From Undaria pinnatifida (lineage: Eukaryota > Sar > Phaeophyceae > Laminariales > Alariaceae): DNA of 64,000 nucleotides. Below the pieces are notes generated by a model, which did not search any database, was not told the origin of the DNA, and was given only the letters and a program-made list of their open reading frames with translations. The number at the start of each line of letters is the position of its first letter. Within the stretch, counting starts at the first letter, position 1. Below are positions 54,926-64,000 of this stretch, in pieces. The stretch lies in NCBI GenBank assembly GCA_012845835.1, contig JABAKD010000002.1, positions 1,550,001-1,614,000 on the forward strand, written 5' to 3'. Position numbers and translations under genes: made by a program.

Positions 54926-55975
54926 ATGCGCGTATTATGTGCCGGAGCCTACAGGGAGGGTTGAAATATCCGGGGGCAATATATCTTAGGTACCCGGTAT
55001 GTATTACTTTTTCAGAACATTTCAACCCTACCTATGAGCCTTTGTTCTACCACCTAAAATGAAGATACGAACCAAAACGCCTGCTAGATACGTAATCCTC
55101 TCTCGCAACGATGTACATATTGTTCCTTGTTCGGTTCTCGAACTCTACTAACATTGTCCATTAAACGAACTGCATCCACCATTTACTTGGAACTTGTACA
55201 TGGAGGGGTTTTTGGACTTTGATGAGGTTGGACGCCCCGTTCGGTGCTTTGGAGGGAGGGTGAGGCACCACAGGCTGGCCTGCGTTCGTGGGTAACCCGT
55301 GAAACCTGGACAGCTTGGAGGAGCCCTGGCGGCCATCTCATATCACAGCCTTACACCGGCTAAAACGGCGTCGCTGTGTTTTCTTTTGTTCGCTGTTTTT
55401 ACCCTTTTGCCTGCGCAAATGACATACTTTCTTCTTTTCCGCAGGCACCTTGCATTTTGCATTTGTTCTGTTCCGTTTTCTTTTTGAACGCTCGACACCA
55501 GTGTTCATCTACCAGAGTGATCCATCGAATTTTACGTCGGAATTCGGGATGGGGGTGGGAAATTCCGCTTTCGACAAATCTTACAATATTTAATTATTGG
55601 AACGAATGAGGGTCTATGCTTGATTTTCTATCTCCCTACAAAGTGCAGCGTTCCCGTTCCCACCCCCCAACCCCCCGTATCCGTACTCATCTCCTCCTGT
55701 TCCTTTTCCTCCCCAGTCAAAGGGAAAAATTGCGGAGGCACGTGCGTGATGAAGCAACAACCAGGCACCGTTGCAGCAAACCTCTCCCGTGGGACGCTGC
55801 CGTTGCTACTACACAGTAGTGGCTGCTGCTGTTGCTGTAGCATCTGCCCCTCACCGTTTTCCAGGCAATGGTAGAGGCTACTGCCACTAATACAACTCCC
55901 AGTTCATGCAGCACAATGGAAAGATAACAAACACCTGGTTGGTGTAACAACCTGACCGTCATTTCTCGTCAACAA
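54926..55975. other. No gene recognised
   Basis: No domain-bearing frame or dispersed repeat was identified. Confidence 0.3.
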
Positions 55976-55980
55976 GGCCA

Positions 55981-56229
55981 CGGTAGGGGGGGTACCCCCG
56001 TTTTCACTAGTGTGTTTGAGCCACTCGCACGAGTGGCTCTGTACCTCACGGATGAAAATGGTTTAGGCAGTTGTTTTAGAGCCCAGCTTATACTACCTTT
56101 GCATCGCGGATGGATTCCGAAAATATAAAACATGAAGAAAACGTAAGATAGCAAAATAACAAAGGGGTTACTCGCGCGAGTGACCCCTAGCCACTGAAAT
56201 TCAAGGCCCAAAAGGGGACCCCCCTACCG
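55981..56229. mobile_element. MITE with CGGTAGGGGGG ends and two palindromes
   Basis: The left end is CGGTAGGGGGGGTACCCC and the right end on the minus strand is CGGTAGGGGGGTCCCC. TA follows the right end; the left has CA, perhaps a mutated TA. Just inside each end lies a palindrome: GAGCCACTCGCACGAGTGGCTC at 56017-56038 (given here as GAGCCACTCG-CA-CGAGTGGCTC) and GGGGTTACTCG-CGCGAGTGACCCC near 56164. No coding capacity. Probably a Tc1/mariner-type MITE, distinct from the copies at 15752 and 23179. Confidence 0.65.
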
Positions 56230-56329
56230 TAGCCTCGCCCTCATATCGTCCTGGTACCCTGGGTAATTACGACTATTACATATAATTGCACTCAGAAGAG
56301 TTACTTCTTACTCATATACTTCACAAGCA

Positions 56330-56445
56330 GGGCATACTGCACACCCCGTAAGACGCGCGATCCAAGCATCACAAGCAGCTGGCAAAGACAGCTTTGGCAA
56401 AACCCTGCATCTTCGACATTACATCACAGCTTGTGAGGTGCCTTT
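56330..56445 (+). repeat. Family E terminal block, old copy
   Basis: It retains CACACCCCGTAAGACGCGCG, ATCACAAGCAGCTGGCAAAG and CACAGCTTGTGAGGTG in order, with insertions. No AT tail. Confidence 0.5.
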
Positions 56446-56556
56446 GTAGTTTGAAATTCAAACGGGGCATAATAAGCGTGCAACGCCATTACGTAGTGTA
56501 CATACAGCAAAAATGCGTACGTACAAATTGCCGGTATGATGACACACTAATAGCGG

Positions 56557-56892
56557 TAGAGCTGTGAGTCGGCACGATTTCACGACTAATAACTAATCAG
56601 TAGCTAGCTACCGTTAGCCAGCTACCTGACCTTGGTCGGCAAGTCGGTTGGTGAGGCCAACTGATGGCCAACCGACTTAAGTCAGGCGCGGGGAGCGAGC
56701 CAAATCAGCTCTCACCGGACGAGGGAGGCCCGCCCAAAAAGGAAACAAAGCATTCAGTATTAGACAAAACTTCCCGCACAAGTATGGAAGTCCAGTAAGT
56801 CGGATAGTCAGCACCCGCGGGAAACGATTAACTAATAGGCCGACTGATAACTGAGTTGGTGACTTCATTAATAAGTCGTTCCGACTCAGGTC
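56557..56892. repeat. hAT-end-like inverted repeats
   Basis: The left side has TAGAGCTGTGAGTCGGCACG and CTAATAACTAATCAGTAGC. The right side on the minus strand has CCTGAGTCGGAACGAC and TTATTAATGA. They resemble the ends of the hAT transposon at 45795-51523 and could be a non-autonomous relative. Confidence 0.3.
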
Positions 56893-57720
56893 TAAAACAC
56901 GCCCGGCCCTCTTTCATGAGAATATATCCCCACGAGAAACCTCATCCTCAAAGTGCCCCGGAAATTAAAAGTTGGACAGCTAGCTGTTATATACGGCGTG
57001 TGCTATCCTACGATACGATACAAGAGGTACCCGGAGCAATTTTGCTCTTTTTGAGGGCAAAAAAAAACTGGATGATGAAACGATCGGAACGTCATTTTTT
57101 TTTGCATCATTAACATTTTTCGTTGCATACCTATTTCGTTGCATACCTACTAACTGTTGTTGTAGTAGGATATGACTGATGAGGCGATGGATCATCTACC
57201 TGTGCTACAATATTTTTTTCTTATAATACGTTTTTAGGTGAGGTATAGAGCTCTATGAGGAGCATCAGGACCAAAAAAGATGTATCTCTACCCTAGCAAG
57301 TGCGTTCTTCAGATTTAACCGATACCGATACCGATACCGATACCGTCAACGGATACCGATAAAAATATTTTCCATCCATCTAAATCCGGTACAACCAGTG
57401 TCCGCGATGTGATTGATGCCTCCTACGAGAGATACAAACTTTCTGCGGCCACAAAGCTACGAGACGAGAGATAGACGCACATTGTTGCAAATACAGCAAA
57501 CAAAGTGATTCAGCCATGCAACAAACGTCAACCGAGAGCACGCCGGTGAAAAAAAAAAAAAAAAAAGAAAGCCAGAATGCGCACCAGACTATTTGCGGTG
57601 AAAAAAAGCAAAAAATGATCAAAGATGAAACTTATGAATAGTATTATGTATATGTTGGCTGTTATTAATAGTGTCAGAGGTACCCTTGCTCAAAATGTGA
57701 CATCCATCACCAATCAATGC
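56893..57720. other. No gene recognised; short CCGATA repeat
   Basis: A (ACCGAT)n run of about five units is at 57318-57346. A 19-base A-run is near 57548. Confidence 0.4.
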
Positions 57721-57724
57721 AAGA

Positions 57725-57852
57725 TGTTATCCTTAATGAGGTTACACAATCCATAATACGCGCGATCGGATAGTCACACACAGCTTGCAAATATGATTTT
57801 CGACAAAAAATTCGATCTCACAGCTGGTGTGTATTTTAATTCTTATAATATA
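57725..57852 (+). repeat. Family E repeat, terminal block only
   Basis: It starts ATCCTTAATGAGGTTACACA and ends TCTTATAATATA, with the usual CGCGATCGGA and CACAGCTGG(T)GTGTATTTT segments. Truncated upstream. Confidence 0.8.
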
Positions 57853-59115
57853 TCAAGCGGTCAGAAACGGCCCCACGTGGTAGGCTGAGTGACCCGTGAA
57901 ATTTGGTTGGTTGACGGCAACTTGCGCAAGCAGGCTTGTCTGAACATGTCGACTCTCAGTAGATTTTAACCAATCCGGGTATGCTTCATTATACGACCCT
58001 TGAATTACGTTCGTGTCCCTGACAGATATGCTATCGTGACGTATTATAAGTCGTTTTATATAATATACAAATTGAAATGCTACAAAGGCTGAAAAAGTCA
58101 TCAAGTTGTGAGACGTTTGGAAACTAGTAGACAAAAACGATAAAGACAAGCAACTCAAAGGGGGGCGGGAGGAAACCCGCTTCCACCCCCCCCCCCCACC
58201 CCACCCGACCCCCCCTTTTTGCCCCCTTTGTCCCTTCCCCTTCTGTTCTTGCCTCGCCCTTTCTCTTTTTCCCCTCCTCAATGAATGAACAGAAACATGT
58301 CACATGCGTCCACACACAAGACGTAGAGTATAGTGCTGCGACCTTGTGTACCCTCACCACAACTCACTTAACCCACCCCCCCCCCACACCTTAGATTAAA
58401 AATATGTTATCAAACTCCAAATGCTACGAAAGGTTAATGTAGCCGTCAAATTGGTAGGAAATTCGGAACCATTAGATAGACAAGAGACAAAGCACCGGAT
58501 TCCCCTCCCCGCGCACTACCCTCCCTTCCTAGCCGATTAAACATAACTATGCCACAGGTTTAAACTCCTTTTCTCCCCCCCACTACCCCACCGCCCCCCT
58601 CCCTGGCCGCAACGAAACACGCCACAGGTTGAAACACATAAAAAGTATCATATTACACTCTGCAATATATGTCGCGTTAAACCTTCTACTACTTCGTCCA
58701 CACCAACGTATTCCACGACAGGCTAATCACATATACAAAACCTTCTCGTAAACTTTCCTTTTAAGGCTTCAACCCTAGCCTCGCGCCCTATTTCTATTTA
58801 ACCAACACAGTGTAGCAAAGTAATGGATACACCCATAGTCAAAATAAAAACAGTAACGGTATTATATGTGTATTATGATACCACTACAACCCGTAGTTGT
58901 TAGGGTTGGTTGTTGCATGTTTATCTCCAGGAATAAATATTCATTTAACGATGCTGAACAAAATCCGCGAGGGGGAACGTTGAAATTTCTAAACGTCTCT
59001 CGCAACTTCGTTTTTAGCCCCACGAAGCAGTTTTCTTGGTGTACATCATCACGTTTTGCAGACATGTTGAACAGGCCAGCCCCCCCAACCACTCTAAACT
59101 GATATATATATTAGA
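57853..59115. other. No gene recognised; C-rich stretches
   Basis: C-runs at 58183-58220, 58374-58386 and 58576-58606 recall the family E spacers, but no E module is identifiable. Confidence 0.35.
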
Positions 59116-59119
59116 AAAA

Positions 59120-59695
59120 ACCGTTCTGAAACAACACGATAACGAAGCCCAGAACATCACCAAAAACATGCACGTATAGCAACGACCACGCGGACACAAA
59201 ATGATACGTGTTCAAAACCACCACTCTGAAACAACGCGATAACGAAGCCTAGAACATCAACCAAAACATACACGTGTAGCAACATCCACACGGACACAAG
59301 TAACAAAATATTTAGGAATACCATTCTGAAACAACACGATAACCAAGTCTAGAACATCAGCAAAAACATGCACATGTAGCAACAACCACGCAGACACAAA
59401 CAAAAATTGTATTCGAAAACACCACTCTGAAACAACACGACGATAACGAAGTATAGAACATCAACCAAAACATACACGCGTGGCCACAGCCGCGCGGACA
59501 TAAAATACATGGATTCGAAAACACCGTTCTGAAACAACACGACAACGAGATCTAGAACATCAACAGACACATACACGTGTAGCAAGAACCACGCGGACAC
59601 ATAATAATATGTTTTCTAAAACAACACTCTGAAACAGCACGATAAGGCACTCTAGAACATCAACCAAGAATGCCCACACACTAAAACCACATACA
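59120..59695. repeat. Tandem array, about 100-bp unit, six copies
   Basis: TTCTGAAACAAC or CTCTGAAACAAC starts recur at 59124, 59224, 59324, 59425, 59527 and 59627. Each unit also has a TAGAACATCA segment and a CACGCGGACACA-like segment. The spacing of 100-102 does not keep one reading frame, so a repeat protein is unlikely. Confidence 0.88.
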
Positions 59696-60325
59696 CGTCT
59701 ACATACGAAACCCAGTCAAAAGACGGAACCCATGTACCCTGGATTCCAGTTTGAGGTCCCCTCGACTCATAAACATCGCATAGTCTACATGTAGTCTTTA
59801 CACACACCTACAATACGTCAAACCTGCTCGTTGCCAAAATTACAGGTTCATCAAGGACGAAAGAACAAACGGAACAAGAGACGGGGTAATCGTAGCAGCG
59901 CCTGTCATTATAGCATTCGCCCACCATATCACCTCCTTTGCAATTGGTTTCGGGCATCAGCGAACTGGGTCCAACGCATCCCCGTAGTGTCTTAGGTGGC
60001 GTGAGGAGCGGTGGTAAAAATTAAGTGCGCTGCTCGATAACCTTTTGCTGACCGTCGGTATACTGAACAACCTTCGGGCCGCGTCTCCTCTGTATCAGAT
60101 GCGGGAGGAATTTTATTTGTCGTTTTCAAGCAAGCGGTTGCGTTGGCATGTACTACCTGGCTTGATGTAAAGGAAGGTAACACCACTCAGCGATCATCTA
60201 CCACAAGCTAGGGCATGTTTTCATGAGCACCACTAACAAGAGCACCAAACATGGACGCGAGATCTACAGGACCACAACATCTTCGACGACAGTGACGAGA
60301 AAACGGGACAATAATCGCACACTAG
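59696..60325. other. No gene recognised
   Basis: Nothing could be assigned. Confidence 0.3.
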
Positions 60326-60327
60326 AT

Positions 60328-60560
60328 AATAACAATGTGAAAAAAAAGTACAGACGGATGTGTTAACACAGCGGTAGACCACACTACCAACCTATTACAC
60401 AGGGCATTTCGTGCCTCCGGCCGTTTGCATAATCGCCTGACAACCTCTCCCAAACGCAGTATCATATGCCTGACGAAGTCACACTCGCGTTCAATAATAG
60501 TGGTGACATCGCAGGCCCACGCCACCTCGCTTGGTGTATTTGTATAAGATGCATCTCTGT
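60328..60560 (+). repeat. Diverged local duplication, copy 1
   Basis: It shares AATGTGAAAAA, GGTA(G/A)ACCACACTACCAAC, ATCGCCT(G/C)ACAAC and CTGACGAAGT with 60643-60900, offset by about 315 bases. Confidence 0.65.
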
Positions 60561-60642
60561 ATTAGACTTGGTGACCTCAGACCCCACATCGGCACGGTTA
60601 CAGTAAAAAGCATAGGCGCAAAATCGTATATATGAGACAACA

Positions 60643-60900
60643 GTAATGTGAAAAAGAGGTACAGACAGATATGCTAAAATTGCGGTAAACCACACTACCA
60701 ACTTACTTCGAAGTATTACGTAGGGTATTCCGTACATGACATACCGTCTGCATGATCGCCTCACAACTTTTGCCAAGCGCAGTGTGACTGACGAAGTAAC
60801 GTAATTGAGCCCGTGTACACTAAGCGTTCATTTCAAAAAAATAACGATTCGCATTTCTCCCTTTCGTTCTCAACGGCGGTGACATGACCACATCACCTCC
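60643..60900 (+). repeat. Diverged local duplication, copy 2
   Basis: Second copy of the unit at 60328, with indels. It ends near GGCGGTGACATGACCACATC, which matches AGTGGTGACATCGCAGGCCC loosely. Confidence 0.6.
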
Positions 60901-61125
60901 CCTGTTCTATTTGGCAATATGTACCTCTTTATATAATTAGCGATGTAAGAAAATATAGGTATCTTCATGATTGTACCTATCGATTGAAATATTCCATGTT
61001 ACGATCCATGTACAAAAACAATTTTTGAAGAAGCTATTTTGACACGTTGTTTACTACACCTACGAACTGGGTTGCATACTACATGTAGCATTAAACCTTC
61101 TAGAATGATGAACATTACCAGTCGG
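60901..61125. other. No gene recognised
   Basis: Nothing could be assigned. Confidence 0.3.
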
Positions 61126-61129
61126 GTGA

Positions 61130-62385
61130 TATAGTGGGGTGTCTTCTTGCTACAACCGTCAGATTCGTCCCTTTAAGGGTTTACGTTTTCCGCGAACATA
61201 AAAAAATGCCCTTCCCCGCACCCCCTGATCTCTCTTGTTCAAACACCCTACATAAAATCGAAATCTACCAGAGTATTACACACTACCAGCCAGCTGATAT
61301 CATCCCATTATCCTTCTAGCCATCCATGCCGTAGCTCCAACTCATTTCCGCCCTCCTTTCCCCCCCCGCTTTTTTGTTCCCCGCCCAGTTCGTTCAAACG
61401 CCCCACTTACAATCCAAATCAGCCAGAGTAATAAAGATTTCTAGGCAATTGATGGTACGCCATTATCTTTCTAGCCATCCATGACGTAGCTTTCATTCAT
61501 CCCCCCCCCCCCCCTCCAACGCCCCCTCCTTCGCCGCACCCCGCACGATCGTCTAGACACAGCACAGCGCGTATGGCAAGCCACTCTATATATATGATTT
61601 ATACGCGCGATCGGAGGATGACACACAATGTTGCAAAGATTAGTTTCGACCAAATCCTCGATCTCATAGCAGGTGTGTATTATAATATTATATGTGACCT
61701 AAACCTCGTGAAAACCCTCCCCCCCCCCCCCCCCTCCCCCCCCTTTGTTTTGTTGCTTTCTTGCTCAAGCGCCCCACCTAACATCGAAATCAGCCAGAGG
61801 AATAAGCGCTTCCACGCCATGAATATCGCCCCATTATCGTTTTAGAGCCGTCCATGCCGCTGCTGCAATTCCCACCCAGCCCCCGCCCCCAATGCCCCCT
61901 CCGTCCCTACCACCAGCACCATCGTCTAGACCTAGCACCACGAGTATAGCAAACCCCTACATCTATGCGACCTAAAGCCCCCCCCCCCTCCCCCCCGACA
62001 TTGCCCCCCCATCCCCTACAAGAAGGATTTATAGTTTCCACGCACACAATCAGGCCCCCACGTCCTTAAAACTCCGCCCTCCCCTCGCCGGTTATTCGAC
62101 GTACAGGATTCACTTGATAAACTGATGCATTTCCTTCCACAGCTGCCAGATTTTGTCCCCCTCAGAAACGGGTTTTATAGTTTCCGCGCACAGACTGCCT
62201 AACATCACCCTGTTGACCCCGATAGCTACACTGTAGTTACAAGGGGAGTCGCTGACCTATGTCCTTGATGAGGACACACAACCCGTAATACGCGCGATCA
62301 GAGTATCACACGCAGATTGCAAAGATGAGTTTCGACAAGATATTCGATCTCACAGCTGGAGTGTATACTTTTTATTTTATATATC
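61130..62385 (+). repeat. Family E cluster, several unit heads and two end blocks
   Basis: The CCAGAGTAATA(A/C)A module or its equivalent occurs near 61269, 61421 and 61795. A terminal block (ACGCGCGATCGGAGGATGAC ... GTGTGTATTATAATATTATA) is at 61602-61690 and is followed by GTGACCTAAACCTCG. A complete copy with both inner modules and a second terminal block ends near 62385. This is a good example of head-to-tail arrangement. Confidence 0.85.
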
Positions 62386-62469
62386 TGCTTTCGGCCGGAG
62401 GTTTTGGTATTAAACAGGGTTATTCGCAGGTCGGATCTCTCCTCTCGGGTCGGATCGTGTCATGGTGAA

Positions 62470-62602
62470 TCGACCCGACCCGTGAGATTGGAAAACGTCC
62501 TAACCCAACCCGACCGGACCCGACGCAACCCGACCCGACTCAACCCGACCCGACCCGACCCGACCGGACGCGACCCGACCCGTGAGAAATCGAACACCTC
62601 CC
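62470..62602 (+). repeat. (ACCCG)n minisatellite
   Basis: An imperfect pentanucleotide array, ACCCG with ACCGG, ACTCA and ACGCG variants, about 20 units. The Arg/Pro-rich frame over it is a product of the array. Confidence 0.85.
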
Positions 62603-64000
62603 GACCCACCGACTAGACCCGCGGCTTTTTTTTTCAATACCGCATGTGGTCTGACCCGTGGGCCGGACCATGAACCGTGAACAACCCTGGTGTTTGAAGC
62701 TGTAGTACATACGCACCGCCTTTCTCTTTGTTGTTTTTCTAAATAAAGTCCCTCTTTGCGTAATTCAGCGCGAAAACGCTCGACACATACATTCAAAAAA
62801 TCATTTTGGTCGGTCTCACAGCTGATCTCTACATACCAAGCAAAACTGGTGCCATCGCCAGAGTAAACTATACTCCGGAGACGGCGCAAGCATAGCCTAG
62901 CAACGAATTGCCCCAAGAAGCAAGAACTACTGCTGTGTATACTGCCCTATAAACAAAATTGACCGAAGTGCAGCGGCCCATCCACATGTTGGTGCCTATG
63001 GCTTTTCACGAGCAACACAATCTAGACTACATATCCTACATCCCCTTTACCAACGACAGCCAGCCTGCGCCTTTTCAGTAAGGCTTCGTAGCACCTTCAC
63101 GGTTACGTTCTTCTTCCCTGGCTGTTCGTAAAAGAGGACGGCTGAGTGGCTAAAGTCACCCTCACACGAAAGGAGGAGCACCCTTCCTATCCAGCGTCTT
63201 GCAGAGTGGGGGTGGGGACTCTGACCAATCGCCGGCTAAGCCCAATGCCCACATGATTATTGTGCTGTTGACTCGATATCGACTTCACCGTGCCCTTTGC
63301 CAGCAGAGTTTAGAGAAATACAATCATGAACGGGTGTTGGAAGGTAACTGTAATATGATATGCGTATTATGGTGTCAGTTGTGTTTCGTGTGTACAGTAC
63401 GAACCACCAAACAGATCAATGAAGTTATCAGATGTTTTTTTTTTCTATCACTTTCATCTACATGCAAAGCTACAATGCACAGCAGTTTTACAAGGACGCC
63501 AACAACTTAGGACACCTCCAGGCGTCTGTTGTCATATACATCTCTTTTAGTAGTCTTATTTCTTGTGTCCTGTACCATCTCCGTATTATGAAGCCGTGTG
63601 TTGTATACATACAGTTAAGAGTCGCGCGTTAGGGCACAAAAAAGTGAAGCACTATTATAGTGCAACACACAGCCAAGGGACGCCCCGTGCGGCAGGCCTT
63701 CTACGTTATTGGCGGTTTTCTCTGGGAAGGGGATGGAGCTTCCATGAAACTTCCATGGAAACTTCCACCGATTCCGTCGATGCTTCCACTATTGATAATT
63801 TCGCTTCCAGGAAGACAGCATACATACGCTTATATGAAGGTGGTAGAAGAAGTCTTCGTTGATGTAGTAAAAGATGTGGAAGCTTCCGCGAATTGTTTCA
63901 TGCAACCTACTTTGGAATCTTCTACCAACGGAATGTGCACCTACTTCTTTGGTAGCTACATAATCACTTACATGCATGTACGCAACTTTAAAAGGCTAGC
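62603..64000. other. No gene recognised
   Basis: Includes a stretch rich in CTTCCA and TGGAAG words at 63735-63885. No coding family was recognised and no element boundary was found. Confidence 0.3.

Noticed and set aside
59120..59695. CRISPR array or repeat-protein gene
   Set aside because: The units are about 100 bp and repeated over their full length without unique spacers, and the spacing of 100-102 breaks any shared reading frame.
62470..62602. Interstitial telomere repeat
   Set aside because: The ACCCG unit does not fit TTAGGG, TTTAGGG or other common telomere motifs.
63735..63900. MITE with CTTCCA/TGGAAG ends
   Set aside because: Only short words recur and no pair of inverted ends or target duplication could be fixed.

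Overview
The window looks like repeat-dense, gene-poor nuclear DNA of a eukaryote. I found no convincing host gene, rRNA gene or tRNA gene. What can be recognised is almost all transposable elements: a Ty1/copia element, a tyrosine-recombinase (DIRS-order) retrotransposon, two miniature LTR elements, decayed LINE fragments, an intron-containing hAT transposon, several MITE-like elements, microsatellites and minisatellites. The LINE, PAT/Kangaroo-like and BED-hAT types together would fit an alga or other stramenopile, possibly a brown alga. That assignment is an inference and is weak.

Layout. Positions 1-6.9 kb hold short dispersed repeats and an inverted-repeat element (3014-3783). Positions 6903-19689 form one nested transposon. 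The host is a minus-strand copia element with LTRs at both ends, a 5-bp target duplication (TTCTC) and a half-tRNA-type primer site. A 7.5-kb tyrosine-recombinase retrotransposon (7690-15183) lies inside it, with split direct repeats A1...B1-A2...B2. That element is broken by a 707-bp insertion in its reverse transcriptase, and the copia body also carries a 225-bp MITE. Positions 20.4-22.7 kb hold a diverged modular repeat interrupted by a 1.25-kb terminal-repeat element (21242-22495), whose LTRs carry five heat-shock-element-like dyads each. Positions 23-29 kb hold a second MITE copy, A-tailed retroposon copies and two LINE remnants. Positions 31-38 kb are dominated by the modular repeat. Positions 39.4-41.1 kb hold a second miniature LTR element with a very long tRNA-complementary primer site. 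Positions 44.6-45.6 kb are a 463-bp tandem duplication. Positions 45.8-51.5 kb are a hAT transposon whose 2.3-kb intron hosts a modular repeat copy. Positions 52-64 kb hold more modular repeat copies, a MITE with subterminal palindromes, a 100-bp tandem array and simple repeats.

The commonest unexplained component is a modular repeat, called family E here, at about 17 loci. It ends in a conserved block followed by an AT-rich tail. On the other side it is variably truncated and contains shuffled or reiterated modules separated by long C-runs. It encodes no recognisable protein and does not match a transposon class I can name. Most elements are visibly broken by stops, frameshifts or insertions. 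Nesting gives a relative order: copia before the tyrosine-recombinase element before the 707-bp insertion, and family E at 20.8 kb before the heat-shock-type LTR element.
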